Origin: Brevibacillus laterosporus DSM 25
GTDB taxonomy: Bacteria; Bacillota; Bacilli; Brevibacillales; Brevibacillaceae
Direction: 5' to 3'
DNA length: 64,000 bases
Assembly (NCBI RefSeq): GCF_002706795.1
Contig: NZ_CP017705.1
Span: 4,067,501 to 4,131,500, forward strand
A model generated the notes under the pieces. That model did not search any database. It was not told where the DNA came from and saw only the letters and a program-made list of their open reading frames with translations. Shown here one piece after another: positions 8,086 through 17,901 of this stretch. Both the position numbers and the translations under genes were made by a program. Positions within the stretch are counted from its first letter, which is position 1, and every line of letters starts with the position of its first letter.

Positions 8086-9066
8086 ATGTCTATATTCAAC
8101 AAATTATTTGGTCAAAAAAGGACAATTCAAAGTCCGACATTTGTTAAGGATTTCTCAAAAGATAATCATCACCTTTCTGCCCTTAATGACCTCTTAAACA
8201 AGGTTGTAGATGGAGAGAGGAAAGATAACATTGAAAGGGATATTAGGTTTCTTACATATGGGCTTGATGGCGAGAACAACGTCTACTTTGAACTAAAAAA
8301 TTCGTTCCAGCCCATTTTATGCTTACATGATGTAAGGGTAGTGTATGAGGATTACGTTGCTCAACTTGATTTCGTAGTAATTTCTAATAAGTTCATTTGC
8401 ATTTTGGAAACGAAAAAACTAAGCGGTAATATTTCAATTGACCAAGATGGTAACTTTGTAAGAATAATGAAGAATAAATACGGAAAAGAATATAAAATGG
8501 GGATATATAGCCCTATAACTCAAAATACAAGGCATATCGATATTATTAAACATGTCTTGTCAAAAGAATTGAAAATTAATAACATGCCAATTCTATCTCT
8601 TGTTGTTATGGCTAATCCCAAAACAATAATTAATAAGCATAGTTGCCCTACTGAGATTGAAAATTCAATCATTAAGTACGATCAAATCAAGGCAACACTG
8701 GAAAGATACCAGAATGATAAAGCAAATACATATAACGTAGCTGAGAAGCAAATGCATGAAATTTCAAATTTGTTAGTCAAGCTGAACACACCGCTGAAGA
8801 TGGATTTAGTTGCAAAGTATCAGCTTTCAAATAATGATTTTCAGAAGAAGGATGAAACTCTGCTTCGTGAAGAACTAACATCGTACAGACTTCAAACTTC
8901 AAGAGATGAAAACATCAAGGCTTACTACATATTCAATAATAATGAGCTGGAAGATATGATAGCGAAATATCCAAGAACTGAAGAAGAGTTGCTTTCTATT
9001 AAGGGCTTTGGACAAGTAAAAGTTGAAAAATACGGGAAGGGAATATTGGGTATTTTCAATGGGTGA
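8086..9066 (+). CDS. NERD-domain protein with C-terminal HRDC domain
   Basis: A 326-residue protein. Residues about 50-165 show the nuclease-related NERD fold: 'FELKNSFQPILCLHDVRV', then 'VAQLDFVVISNKFICILETKKLSG' with the Asp and Glu-x-Lys motif of the restriction-endonuclease-like core. Residues about 276-326 resemble an HRDC domain ('AKYPRTEEELLSIKGFGQVKVEKYG'), a nucleic-acid binding module of RecQ helicases. ATG 8086 follows AAGGAG at 8 bases. It stands alone beside the integrase in AT-rich DNA, suggesting acquired cargo. A DNA-processing or defence role is plausible but not shown. Confidence 0.8.
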   Translation: MSIFNKLFGQKRTIQSPTFVKDFSKDNHHLSALNDLLNKVVDGERKDNIERDIRFLTYGLDGENNVYFELKNSFQPILCLHDVRVVYEDYVAQLDFVVISNKFICILETKKLSGNISIDQDGNFVRIMKNKYGKEYKMGIYSPITQNTRHIDIIKHVLSKELKINNMPILSLVVMANPKTIINKHSCPTEIENSIIKYDQIKATLERYQNDKANTYNVAEKQMHEISNLLVKLNTPLKMDLVAKYQLSNNDFQKKDETLLREELTSYRLQTSRDENIKAYYIFNNNELEDMIAKYPRTEEELLSIKGFGQVKVEKYGKGILGIFNG

Positions 9067-9098
9067 ATTAAGTATCAATTACAACAATAACCTAGCTC

Positions 9099-9129
9099 CA
9101 CGCTAGCCCTTCAAGGATGGCGTGTTTTT
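9099..9129 (+). terminator. Probable weak terminator after the NERD gene
   Basis: CACGC (9099-9103) can pair with GCGTG (9120-9124), followed by five T residues. The stem is short, so confidence is modest. Confidence 0.45.
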
Positions 9130-9337
9130 GTTACTTCACAATTTAGTGGAAAGGGTTTCCCCTTATTTCGAAAACATATCGAGAAGAACGCGAATTGAGG
9201 GGTGTTTGGAAAGAATTGACGAAATGTCTTCATAGGACATGATTAAGAAAGAGAAATGTTCAATATGGTCACTCACGTTCCTTTGTCACTATGGAATGTG
9301 ATTAGTTAGAAAAGAAGTAAGGGGAAGGAATGGTATG

Positions 9338-10111
9338 CTAATTTGTAAACAGATTTGGAAACTGTTTTACAATTCCGTCAGTAAAAGCGTCAGCCATTTC
9401 TAATGCTTGCTGTTCAATTTTGTCAAATGTCGCGATATCCAATGCAAAATTGTTGTTTAGTCTATAGACTGCTTCAGCTTTAGTTAATGCAAGATGCTCA
9501 TAAAACATTTTCCTAATGTCTTCCTCCGACCAGTACGGGTTGATGCTATTGAGGAAAGATGCAATTTCATCTGCATTCTTATACCAGCGTTTTTCTGCAT
9601 TAGCTGCTGCTTTGCTATCGCCGGCCTTTGCTGCTTTAACAAGCTGATCGGCAATTACTAAGTGGTCTCTTATTAAACGTTCAAACGTAGCAGCATTTTC
9701 TTCACCGTAGAATGGTTTTAGCGCGTTCGCCATATCAGTTGCGTTTCGGAGCAAACGTTTCGTAACGAGTTCTTCATCTGGCAAATTAGCTGCGATGCTG
9801 ATGATAACCATCCTCGTCCAAGCAACATGCTGTTCCCAGAGAGTACGCATGAGACTTTTTAAATCAACCTCAGCTTTGCTAATGCAGTCATGTACATTTT
9901 GATAAGGCGAAGGTCTTGGGGATGAAAATGGCATGGAATGTCGTACACAAGGGATACAAATAACCTGACCCACAAAAAGATAATAGGGATCTACGTTTGG
10001 ATTGACAGCAACAATGTCATGCACGGGTGTTCTAAATCGTTGGGCTAACAGCCAGTAGGTATCCCCTGGCTGAATAACGTAAGGAAAAGTCTCAAAAGAG
10101 AATGGACTCAC
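9338..10111 (-). CDS. LysM-domain protein, probably spore- or wall-associated
   Basis: A 257-residue protein with a GTG start and GGGAG nine bases before it. Residues about 9-53 form one LysM domain ('YVIQPGDTYWLLAQRF', 'VNPNVDPYYLFVGQVICIP'), which binds N-acetylglucosamine polymers. From about residue 75 the protein is all-helical, starting 'LMRTLWEQHVAWTRMVI', a helical domain seen in Bacillaceae proteins often mislabelled acetylglutamate kinase. There is no signal peptide, so cytoplasmic or mother-cell delivery to the spore is more likely than secretion. Monocistronic. No operon partner indicates a precise role. Confidence 0.75.
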   Translation of the reverse strand: MSPFSFETFPYVIQPGDTYWLLAQRFRTPVHDIVAVNPNVDPYYLFVGQVICIPCVRHSMPFSSPRPSPYQNVHDCISKAEVDLKSLMRTLWEQHVAWTRMVIISIAANLPDEELVTKRLLRNATDMANALKPFYGEENAATFERLIRDHLVIADQLVKAAKAGDSKAAANAEKRWYKNADEIASFLNSINPYWSEEDIRKMFYEHLALTKAEAVYRLNNNFALDIATFDKIEQQALEMADAFTDGIVKQFPNLFTN

Positions 10112-10206
10112 TATTTATTACTCCCTTCAACTTGAACCAAATTTACTTACTTATTTTTTGATTTCACAATAGCTATTTGCCTAAACAGTATATGTGAGGA
10201 AATGTA

Positions 10207-10478
10207 TCATGATATGGGCTTTTGCCTATTCAGTAAATAAAGGAACAGATTGAACAGGTTATGAAGAGGGAGCACGTCCGTCTGTACCCGATTCTGTGCC
10301 TGTCCTGTATTTCGATGCACGGAAGCCAGTAGAACAGGGACAAAAGCAGGGGTTCCTGCATTCCATGGGACTATGCCTTTGTAACAGTAGAGATGCACCA
10401 GCACACGTTGAGCAGAACGAAGTCTATACGAAATTAGGCTATTATGTAACGACGCTTACACACCTTTTGACGTGGAAA
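10207..10478. other. Unassigned stretch between the LysM and Cys-rich genes
   Basis: Two overlapping short frames exist on opposite strands (10207-10404 and 10296-10490), neither with a good ribosome site or a recognisable protein. I see no conserved RNA motif. It could be a decayed gene. Confidence 0.35.
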
Positions 10479-10510
10479 AGAGGGCGGTAATGACTTGGAT
10501 ACCGCCCTCT
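10479..10510 (-). terminator. Terminator of the Cys-rich small gene
   Basis: A perfect 11-bp stem: AGAGGGCGGTA (10479-10489) with TACCGCCCTCT (10500-10510). On the minus strand it is followed by TTTT, so it terminates the gene that ends at 10549. Confidence 0.7.
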
Positions 10511-10548
10511 GACTGATGTAGTTAAAGACAATGAAAGCCAGGGATAAG

Positions 10549-10800
10549 TTATCTTCTGTGGTGAAAGCTTAAACAATCTTGAAATTCCCTATGGCATCTT
10601 CTGTTGCATCGGACATTATCGTGCCCCATTCTGTGGTGGCAGCGCCTCTCGCATCTTCGCCATTCTCTAATACACATCTCACGACGGTCGGGACGACGTG
10701 GCGAGTATGGATCGAATAGGTAATAAGGATCATGGTATGGATTCATATACCCGTCATACTGTACTTGCTGAATAATTGGCTTGTTACTTTTTCTTTTCAT
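10549..10800 (-). CDS. Small Cys/Arg/His-rich protein
   Basis: An 83-residue protein. ATG 10800 is preferred because GGGGGT lies 8 bases upstream; the frame extends to 10878 without a good site. The first 40 residues are Tyr/Pro-rich ('MNPYHDPYYLFDPYSPRRP'); the rest is basic with four regularly spaced Cys ('CERRCHH', 'CNRRCHREFQDC'). This composition resembles small spore-coat or metal-binding proteins, but I recognise no family. It has its own terminator, and expression late in sporulation would fit. Confidence 0.6.
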   Translation of the reverse strand: MKRKSNKPIIQQVQYDGYMNPYHDPYYLFDPYSPRRPDRREMCIREWRRCERRCHHRMGHDNVRCNRRCHREFQDCLSFHHRR

Positions 10801-11062
10801 GTTTTTGACCCCCATTTTGGAAGTAATATGCTTTATATAGTAAATGACGCTATGCCCTGTCCTGACTAAACGGATCAACGGGGTGCTTCACCCAAATACA
10901 GTAACGGTGACGTTCGCGTGGCACCGTGTGTTTATTTTGTTTAATGTCACTGTCCTGCAATAGATCGTATAACTATTTTGAGCCCCATTCTGGCTGGTCG
11001 AAAGAGTAGGTGTTAATCGGTCACTACAGTTTTAGTATGAAAATGAACAGCTAAGCATGTGA

Positions 11063-11096
11063 AAAGCACCCAGCCAATGATTGATCTGGGTGCTTT
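11063..11096 (-). terminator. Terminator of the P450 gene
   Basis: AAAGCACCCAG (11063-11073) pairs with CTGGGTGCTTT (11086-11096); on the minus strand a T run follows. It lies about 75 bases after the stop of the P450-reductase gene. Confidence 0.7.
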
Positions 11097-11169
11097 ACAA
11101 GGATGTAATAGTTATTTTTTATCTGATTTTTATAAGGGATTCAAAAGACAAGTACCAATGCTCTCCTCA

Positions 11170-14100
11170 TCACGTACCTGTCCACACATCCTTTACATAT
11201 TGCTCATCCCGTTGAAGCTTATCTAGCCAAGCTTGGGCTTCTTCTTCGCTTACCGAATGGATCGTTTTATAGGAAGAAATAAGCGTAGCTTCAACATCGG
11301 GAGCCATTCGACTCCCATCACCACATACATAAAGTCGAGCACCCTGATCTAGGAGACGAATCAACTCGTATTCATCTTGTTTCATGAGATGCTGGACGTA
11401 TGTTTTGGGTTGCCCCTCTACACGAGAAAAGGCCGTATGAATGGTCACGATACCTTCCTTTTCATATTGCTCAAGCTCTTCCTGATACAAGTAATCATGT
11501 TCCGGATGGCGGGCACCAAAGTAAAGATGGGCTTCACCAAGTCTTTTGTCTTGTTGTTGATAGTACTTCCGTGCTTGCAAAAAACCCCGGAATGGCGCCA
11601 CTCCGGTACCTGGCCCGATCATAATAATAGGTGTTTCTGTATCCGTAGGAAGCGTGAATTGAGATTCTGGTGTGCGTACAAATATAACAACAGGTTCATT
11701 TTGTTTCAGCTCAGCTAGATAGTTCGAGGCAATGCCCCGATACTCACCCTGTCCACTCCAAGCCGGGCCGCGCACAACGCTTACTGTTATGCTAGCTCGA
11801 TCTGGTAGGAGATGAGGAGAGCTAGAAATGGAATAGTATCGAGCTTTTAAAGGGGGCAAAAGCTCTAAAAATCGTTCGAAAGGTAATTCACAAGCGGGAT
11901 AATGTTCCATAAGATCAAACATGGAGATGCGTTTTTTCAGAACATTGGTTTTGTAGTCATCCTCTTCAAGTAAGGCTTCTAATTCCCGTTTATGCGGCGG
12001 GCAGGTTGTATAAGAAGCAAGTTCGCGTAGCTGAGCACGTGTTGCTGCTTCCTGTAATTCTACACTGTGACTTAGTAGATCATATACACTTACCGGACGA
12101 TCCAGAGGAAGATGAGCTGCACTACGTCCACTGCCACTAAGAATAAGATAATCATTACCGTTTAAACCAAAGCGATGTACAATACGCTCGACTAGCTGAG
12201 GAGAATTTTTGGGTAGAACACCTAAATGATCCCCTTCATGGTAATGCACTCCTGATGGAATAGCTATCTCGATATGGCGAGTGCTACGCTCGCTAGTCGC
12301 TCCTTGAAGCTCTCTATTCTCCGTAACGTATGAACGGTGAGCATCATAGGATTCGGCAAGAGGAACCCCCGCAATTCCATTCACATATTGAACCGAAAGC
12401 GTGTTACGCTCTCGCTCTTGATTTTCATTGATTTTTAGACCTAAAGCATTCATGACATCAGGCCACAATTGATGACGCCAATCATCAAGTTGTTTCTCAA
12501 AATCACCACTGGCGTCACCTTCACCTTGAATCGTAAGGCGTGTTGCTCCCTTTGCTTCGAGCTGTTGATTAATAAAGTGAGGAACCTGCTGGTATGTGCT
12601 GGCCCAATTATGGTCACCACATCCGAATACAGCATAGTTGACTCCTGTAAATTCTCCAGGCTCTACCTCCTCTAGCCATTGTACAAAATCTTTCGCATTA
12701 CTCGGTGGTTTTCCGTTATAAGAAGAGGTGATAATAAATACCGCTCCGTCTTTGGGAAGCTTACCTAAATAATCATTTAATGGAGCAACCTCGCTCTTGA
12801 AGCCTTGAAAACGTGCATCCTCTGCAAGTTCCCTTGCAATGCCCTCCGCAGTGCCAAGATTGGAACCATAAAGCACCAGTAGAGGAGTATTGTGTGTATC
12901 AACGATGGTAGAGACTGTTGGCTGCGCTTGCGTTTTTTCGCGTTCTTTCTCTTTTCCGGTAATTTGAAAGGACAGTTCATTTGTACGTAAACGGACACGC
13001 ATGGTAAAGTCTTCTGGTTTTAGGGTTAATGTTTCCTTAATGGTAAGCTGATAATGATTATGGTCAATGATGTCAAAGTATTTTAGAATCATACCAAGTA
13101 CTAAGGTTGCCTCTTGAAGTGCGAATTGTTGTCCAATGCAGGCTCGCTGCCCGTTCCCAAATGGTTTATATGCATCATAGGGGATTTGACTTGGGTCTTC
13201 AAAGCGTTCAGGACGAAACTCCTCGACGTCCTCTCCCCAGACGCTTGTATCACGATGAAGAGTGGGAATGAGTACATTGACACTCTCTCCTTTTTTCAAA
13301 GGGTATTTTCCACCCAACATCGTATCTTTCTTAGCGTAAAGGGAGAAGGCAGGGGCTGTTGGCCAAAGTCGAAGAGATTCATTCAAAATCATTGTTATGT
13401 ACGTAAGATTTCGCACTTCAGAATAAGTTGGAATGGAACCTGTTAATACACGGTCTACTTCCTCATATGCCTTTTGAAGCTTATCTGGATTTTTTAATAA
13501 AAAGTATAAAGCAAAGGATAATAGACCACTTGTGGTTTCATGACCAGCGATTAAGAAAGTAATAATCTGATACCGAATGTTTTCGTCATCCAATCCTTCG
13601 CCTGTTTGGGGGTCTTTACCTCTTAGCATATGGGAAAGCAAATCGTTTGTATCATGTTGATCGTGCTCTTTACGTTCAGCTATTATTTTATCTACAAGGG
13701 TAAACATGGCTTGTATGTCATGTTTAAATTGACGTTTTGTGATGACCATCAATTTATCTTTAATCTCTAAGCGCTGTAACTGGCTCATTGCTTCATCTAG
13801 AGCTCGAACCATGCTGGTGATAAAGGGATGCGGTTGTTCTCGATAAAAACTATTAAACCGATAATTAAAGCCGCACAACCCAATCGTATCAAGAGTAAGG
13901 CGTGTCATATCCTCTGGTACGTCAATACTCTCATCAGGGTTGAGGCGTGACCATTTCTGGATAAGCTGTACAGCGATGTCTACCATCATTGAATGGTATC
14001 CTTGCATTGCTCTTTGGCTAAAGGAAGGAAGCAGGATGTTATGAGCTTTTTGCCAATTGGTCTCTTCGGTTGAGCTAGTAAAAAGACCATCGCCAGCAAA

Positions 14101-14358
14101 TGTTCTTACTTTTTGCAAGGGAGGCCATACATTCTTATCAAAACGAGATTCATCACAAGCCTCTGCTACTAATTGGTGATTGGAAATATAGGTACTAATA
14201 CGACCTCCTGGGTACTCCAGTCGGAAGATAGGCCCGAGTTCATTGGCAAGCTTCATGATGGATTGAATCGGCATCTCTGGATTGATTAAAGGCAAATTTC
14301 CAAGGGGACCAAAGGTTTTTGGTTGTGGAATGTTTTGTGAGTGAGAAATCGTAATCAA
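11170..14358 (-). CDS. Self-sufficient cytochrome P450/NADPH-P450 reductase (CYP102A type)
   Basis: A 1062-residue fusion closely resembling P450 BM3 (1049 residues). The heme domain (about 1-470) has the I-helix 'AGHETTSG', the Glu-x-x-Arg helix 'LNESLRLWP' and the heme-Cys loop '[10 protein letters not shown]'. The flavodoxin-like FMN domain starts '[14 protein letters not shown]'; the FAD/NADPH part has 'RYYSISSSP' and '[12 protein letters not shown]'. The enzyme hydroxylates fatty acids near the omega end using NADPH. BM3 substrate-channel residues appear kept (Arg47- and Tyr51-like in 'GRISTYIS', Phe87-like in 'GDGLFTS'). The start codon is uncertain: TTG 14358 is only about two bases after AGAGAGG. 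No TetR-type repressor gene is adjacent, unlike many Bacillus CYP102 loci. Confidence 0.95.
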   Translation of the reverse strand: MITISHSQNIPQPKTFGPLGNLPLINPEMPIQSIMKLANELGPIFRLEYPGGRISTYISNHQLVAEACDESRFDKNVWPPLQKVRTFAGDGLFTSSTEETNWQKAHNILLPSFSQRAMQGYHSMMVDIAVQLIQKWSRLNPDESIDVPEDMTRLTLDTIGLCGFNYRFNSFYREQPHPFITSMVRALDEAMSQLQRLEIKDKLMVITKRQFKHDIQAMFTLVDKIIAERKEHDQHDTNDLLSHMLRGKDPQTGEGLDDENIRYQIITFLIAGHETTSGLLSFALYFLLKNPDKLQKAYEEVDRVLTGSIPTYSEVRNLTYITMILNESLRLWPTAPAFSLYAKKDTMLGGKYPLKKGESVNVLIPTLHRDTSVWGEDVEEFRPERFEDPSQIPYDAYKPFGNGQRACIGQQFALQEATLVLGMILKYFDIIDHNHYQLTIKETLTLKPEDFTMRVRLRTNELSFQITGKEKEREKTQAQPTVSTIVDTHNTPLLVLYGSNLGTAEGIARELAEDARFQGFKSEVAPLNDYLGKLPKDGAVFIITSSYNGKPPSNAKDFVQWLEEVEPGEFTGVNYAVFGCGDHNWASTYQQVPHFINQQLEAKGATRLTIQGEGDASGDFEKQLDDWRHQLWPDVMNALGLKINENQERERNTLSVQYVNGIAGVPLAESYDAHRSYVTENRELQGATSERSTRHIEIAIPSGVHYHEGDHLGVLPKNSPQLVERIVHRFGLNGNDYLILSGSGRSAAHLPLDRPVSVYDLLSHSVELQEAATRAQLRELASYTTCPPHKRELEALLEEDDYKTNVLKKRISMFDLMEHYPACELPFERFLELLPPLKARYYSISSSPHLLPDRASITVSVVRGPAWSGQGEYRGIASNYLAELKQNEPVVIFVRTPESQFTLPTDTETPIIMIGPGTGVAPFRGFLQARKYYQQQDKRLGEAHLYFGARHPEHDYLYQEELEQYEKEGIVTIHTAFSRVEGQPKTYVQHLMKQDEYELIRLLDQGARLYVCGDGSRMAPDVEATLISSYKTIHSVSEEEAQAWLDKLQRDEQYVKDVWTGT

Positions 14359-14460
14359 TCCTCTCTAGTACATATTTCTTGGTTATTCTCGTTTCTCTTT
14401 TAGGGGTTGCTACCTTATTTTTACAAGGATTGACTGGTTTTATTCGGTTTGTTCGGAAAG

Positions 14461-14472
14461 ATTACTAGTAAT
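14461..14472. promoter_or_regulatory. Palindrome between P450 and peptidase genes
   Basis: ATTACTAGTAAT is a perfect 12-bp palindrome in the divergent intergenic region, about 100 bases upstream of the P450 start. It is a candidate operator; no regulator is identified. Confidence 0.3.
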
Positions 14473-14578
14473 AAAATGGACTTTATAGAAACCGAGTAGG
14501 TGAATCTCTACAATAAGCATGCGCAACATTCATTCGTATGCTGAGATCTATTTGCGTATAAAGGAGAAGATATAATCT

Positions 14579-15580
14579 ATGGCTACTACAGTAGGCTCAA
14601 TTGTCGATATTAAAGGCATAAAGATAGGACATCAACAAGATGAGGAAGCACTTACAGGCTGTACTGTACTTCTCATGGAGCGAGGTGCAGTATGCGGAGT
14701 TGACGTTAGGGGTTCAGCTCCAGGCACCCGTGAGACTGATTTGCTTTCCCCGATAAATAAAGTTGATCAAGTCCATGCGATATGCTTGTCTGGGGGAAGC
14801 GCGTTTGGTCTGGATGCAGCTAGCGGGGTGATGCGTTATTTAGAGGAGCAGGGAATTGGCCTCGATGTAGGAGTAGCAAAAATACCGATTGTTCCAGCCG
14901 CAGTACTATTTGATCTTGCTTTAGGGGATGCTTCGATCCGCCCTACGGTAGACATGGGCTATGAAGCGGCAAAGCAAGCGAGTGAAAAGAAGTTTGCAGA
15001 AGGAAATATTGGAGCCGGTTGTGGAGCTACTGTTGGAAAGATGGCGGGTTTTGAACGAGCAATGAAAGGCGGTCTAGGCACAGCGTCTCGTGAATTGAGT
15101 AACGGGTTACTTATTGCAGCAATTGTTGCTGTCAATGCCGTTGGTGAGGTGCGTTGTCCTGTAACTGGAGAAAGACTTGCAGGAGCACGTGGAGAAGATG
15201 AGGAGTTATTGGATATCTACGATTGTATGGAAAGAGCTACCTTTGATGTAATACCAGATGGTGCGAATACCACAATTGGCGTAGTAGCTTGTAATGCAAT
15301 CCTAACCAAAGCAGAAGCGAATAAAGTTGCTCAAATGGCACATGATGGACTAGCTCGCACCATTTATCCGATTCACACCATGTACGACGGTGATACGCTA
15401 TTCGCGATTGGAACAGGAGAAGTAAGGGCATCTGTGGATTTGATAGGTGCAATAGCAGCAGAGGTAATGGCAGAAGCTGTTGTAAGAGCTATAAAGGCAG
15501 CAGAGCCAGCAGGGAATATTCCATCCTACCGTAGTAGAGAACGTAAAAGCAGAAATGATATTGTAACGAAATGTAAATAG
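14579..15580 (+). CDS. P1 (DmpA/NylC-type) family aminopeptidase/amidohydrolase
   Basis: A 333-residue N-terminal-nucleophile hydrolase. Family signatures are 'GTRETDLLSP', the Gly-rich 'LSGGSAFGLDAA' and 'GNIGAGCGATVGK', and 'NTTIGVVACN', where the first Thr after Asn matches the nucleophile exposed by autocleavage in NylC-type enzymes. Members cleave N-terminal amino acids from peptides, beta-peptides or cyclic amides. There is no signal peptide, so it is probably cytoplasmic. The RBS is GGAG about 12 bases upstream. It stands alone, divergent from the P450; a shared metabolic role is not evident. Confidence 0.85.
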   Translation: MATTVGSIVDIKGIKIGHQQDEEALTGCTVLLMERGAVCGVDVRGSAPGTRETDLLSPINKVDQVHAICLSGGSAFGLDAASGVMRYLEEQGIGLDVGVAKIPIVPAAVLFDLALGDASIRPTVDMGYEAAKQASEKKFAEGNIGAGCGATVGKMAGFERAMKGGLGTASRELSNGLLIAAIVAVNAVGEVRCPVTGERLAGARGEDEELLDIYDCMERATFDVIPDGANTTIGVVACNAILTKAEANKVAQMAHDGLARTIYPIHTMYDGDTLFAIGTGEVRASVDLIGAIAAEVMAEAVVRAIKAAEPAGNIPSYRSRERKSRNDIVTKCK

Positions 15581-15914
15581 TTATCCATGATTAATAAAGT
15601 GATTTATTGCTAGGTACATATGTCAAATCGGTATTACTCCCGTAGCATGTAGTTGTGGAATCGATGTGAAATTTTGTCATTTTTATGAAATGTTATCAGC
15701 TTCTAATTGGATAAAAGTTTTTTTAGCCAAGCACAATGTCTTCGTCTTTGTGCTATTTGGCATGCTTTTATTCAGGATAAATCGTTATTAAATAAGCATT
15801 CTTGCCCTGTTATGTGTTGATAGTCCTATACAATCTCATCTGTGAATTTTTCGTAATGTCCAAAAACGGTACATTTTAGTAAAGAAAAACTTGATTTTTT
15901 TAACGTTTAGAAAT
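15581..15914. other. Upstream part of the gap before the chemotaxis receptor
   Basis: The sequence is AT-rich. One imperfect hairpin lies around 15725-15763 (a GCCAA-type arm with a TTGGC-type arm and an inner GCACAA/TTGTGC stem) without a clean U-tract. I see no ORF and no conserved riboswitch core. It may include the end of the peptidase transcript. Confidence 0.35.
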
Positions 15915-15942
15915 TAAAACTTTTGTGATTCCATACCGATAT
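15915..15942 (+). promoter_or_regulatory. Sigma-D (flagellar/chemotaxis) type promoter
   Basis: TAAA (15915-15918), 16 bases, then ACCGATAT (15935-15942) matches the sigma-D consensus TAAA-N15/16-GCCGATAA except at the two outer bases of the -10. It lies 70 bases before the chemoreceptor start, the expected target class. Confidence 0.6.
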
Positions 15943-16011
15943 TAGGGATAGTGCCCTATTTACATAAATGATAGGTCTAGAAGCAGGGAAGAAGAAAGAG
16001 AGGGGAAAGAG

Positions 16012-17763
16012 TTGTTTTCCAACATGAAAATATCTACCAGGAATTTATTGTTTACAGTTCTTAATACAATGTTGATCGGAGCTGTATTAATCTTAGCAAG
16101 TTTCATGATTCAAGGACGAGTCCTCATAGATATGCTAGAAAAAGATACCCACGCCTTGTTACAGTCACAATCTCTACATGTTTCTGCAAAAGACATACAT
16201 GAGGCAGTTAGAAATCCTGATCTGAACGCTTCCATACAGAAGAAACTTACAGAGGAGCTTGACCAGATTAGTAAAGAGCATCCTCAGATTAAACAAGCAT
16301 ATGTTTTTGGGGTTGAATTGAAAGAGGGAAATCAGACTACTATTATTTCTCAACCATCTCAAATTCTCGAGTTTATGAAATCAGAAGGAATTAAATTGGG
16401 AGATATGCTCCCTCAGCCAGACGTCATTGTGAAAGGAATACAGCATCTTATCACTACCAAACAAGATACGATGACCTCTATTTATGATGATGATTTAGGT
16501 ACTTGGATTTCGGCTCTTCATCCGATCATGGATAACAGTGGACAGATTGTTGCTTATTTCGGAATGGATGTCGATGCCAGCATGGTAACGCACGGACAGG
16601 ACGCGCTGTTGCTATACTCTTCCATATTGTTATTTATTTTATTACTCATCAATTTGATCTTTCAGTATTGGATTGTGAATCGTACATTTAAACCAGTTCA
16701 AGAGCTTATGCGAGGCATTCATGAAATGAGTAAAGGAAATTTAGATGTTCGTTTGCGTGAAGGAAAGGACGAACTGGGTCAGGTTAACAACAAGTTTAAC
16801 CTAATGGCAGAAAATATGCGTACGATTATGATGACAATTCGCGAATCTTCTAACCAGTTAGTAAAGAATTCACAGCAATTACATACGATTATGGAAGTAA
16901 ATAACCAGCATGCCACAACAATCACGGATAACATTCAAGAAATGTTCCAACACACCAACCAGCAAAATATTGCTACAACAGAATGCGCAAAATCATTGGA
17001 CGAGATGGTGATCAGTGTTGATAGCATCGCCAATAACTCAACAGAGGTTCATCACACATCTCTTAACATGAAAGATCAGGCTGAATCCGGTCAATACTCT
17101 GTCACCAAAGTGGCGGATCAAATGCATTTAATTCAGCATTCTGTGCAGGAATCTGAAAATATTATTAATGTGCTACAATCACAGTCAGGTAAAATTGGTG
17201 AGATTGTCAAAATGATTTCCGAAATTGCGAACCAGACGAATCTACTTGCCTTAAATGCAGCAATTGAAGCGCAACGAGCAGGTGATCACGGTCGAGGCTT
17301 CTCAGTTGTTGCGGATGAGGTACGAAAACTAGCTGAACAATCTAAGCGCTCGGCAGAAGAAATCAGCCAGTTAATCGGGGATATTCAGGAACGCACAAAT
17401 ACAGCAGTAATCTCTATTCGCCAAGGTTCGGAGCACGTCCAGGATGGTGTGAAGATCGTACAAGAAACGGGTGAGATATTCCGTCATATGGTACAGGCAA
17501 GTACAGAGGTATCCGACCGTATGCAAGAGGTTTCTGCTTCGACGCAACAAATGGCAGCTGAAACAGAGGAAGTTACCTCTGTGGTGAAACAAGTATCGGA
17601 AAATGCACTAAAAAACACAAAATCAGCAGAAAACATCCAGGCCAAGTCAGATAATCAGTTAGCTTCTTACCAAGAAATTTTAGTGTCTGTTGACGGATTG
17701 AGTAAAATAGCGCAGGAATTAGATAAGGCGCTTTCCCAACTAAGATTAGAGGAACACAAGTAG
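16012..17763 (+). CDS. Methyl-accepting chemotaxis protein (transmembrane)
   Basis: A 583-residue receptor: membrane helix at about 12-33, extracellular sensor about 34-195 with Cache-like pattern ending '[14 protein letters not shown]', second helix about 199-220, HAMP about 221-275 ('[20 protein letters not shown]'), and a methyl-accepting signalling domain whose hairpin tip is '[14 protein letters not shown]' followed by '[13 protein letters not shown]'. It signals to CheA/CheW to steer flagellar motion; the ligand is unknown. TTG 16012 is chosen since GAGGGG is 6-7 bases upstream, while ATG 16024 is too far. Preceded by a sigma-D-type promoter and followed by a terminator. Confidence 0.9.
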   Translation: MFSNMKISTRNLLFTVLNTMLIGAVLILASFMIQGRVLIDMLEKDTHALLQSQSLHVSAKDIHEAVRNPDLNASIQKKLTEELDQISKEHPQIKQAYVFGVELKEGNQTTIISQPSQILEFMKSEGIKLGDMLPQPDVIVKGIQHLITTKQDTMTSIYDDDLGTWISALHPIMDNSGQIVAYFGMDVDASMVTHGQDALLLYSSILLFILLLINLIFQYWIVNRTFKPVQELMRGIHEMSKGNLDVRLREGKDELGQVNNKFNLMAENMRTIMMTIRESSNQLVKNSQQLHTIMEVNNQHATTITDNIQEMFQHTNQQNIATTECAKSLDEMVISVDSIANNSTEVHHTSLNMKDQAESGQYSVTKVADQMHLIQHSVQESENIINVLQSQSGKIGEIVKMISEIANQTNLLALNAAIEAQRAGDHGRGFSVVADEVRKLAEQSKRSAEEISQLIGDIQERTNTAVISIRQGSEHVQDGVKIVQETGEIFRHMVQASTEVSDRMQEVSASTQQMAAETEEVTSVVKQVSENALKNTKSAENIQAKSDNQLASYQEILVSVDGLSKIAQELDKALSQLRLEEHK

Positions 17764-17820
17764 ATTTTCATCTCTACGAGAGTGTTGGGCAGTCAGCAGA
17801 ATGCTAATAGTGAGTAGAGA

Positions 17821-17856
17821 GAGGAGAGATCAGATGCTGGTCTCTCTTCTTTTTTC
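17821..17856 (+). terminator. Terminator of the chemoreceptor gene
   Basis: GAGGAGAGA (17821-17829) pairs with TCTCTCTTC (17841-17849) with a wobble, followed by seven T residues. Confidence 0.7.
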
Positions 17857-17901
17857 ACCTTTTCACATACATACAAATTATTTAGGAGGCAGGAGTTTAT
17901 C

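Noticed and set aside
10207-10490. Two opposing short ORFs (10207-10404 minus, 10296-10490 plus)
   Set aside because: Neither has a good ribosome site, a recognisable protein or conserved neighbours; they look like chance frames and are reported only as an unassigned stretch.
15581-15911. Possible cyclic-di-GMP riboswitch upstream of the chemoreceptor
   Set aside because: The conserved GEMM core bases are not found; only an imperfect hairpin is present.
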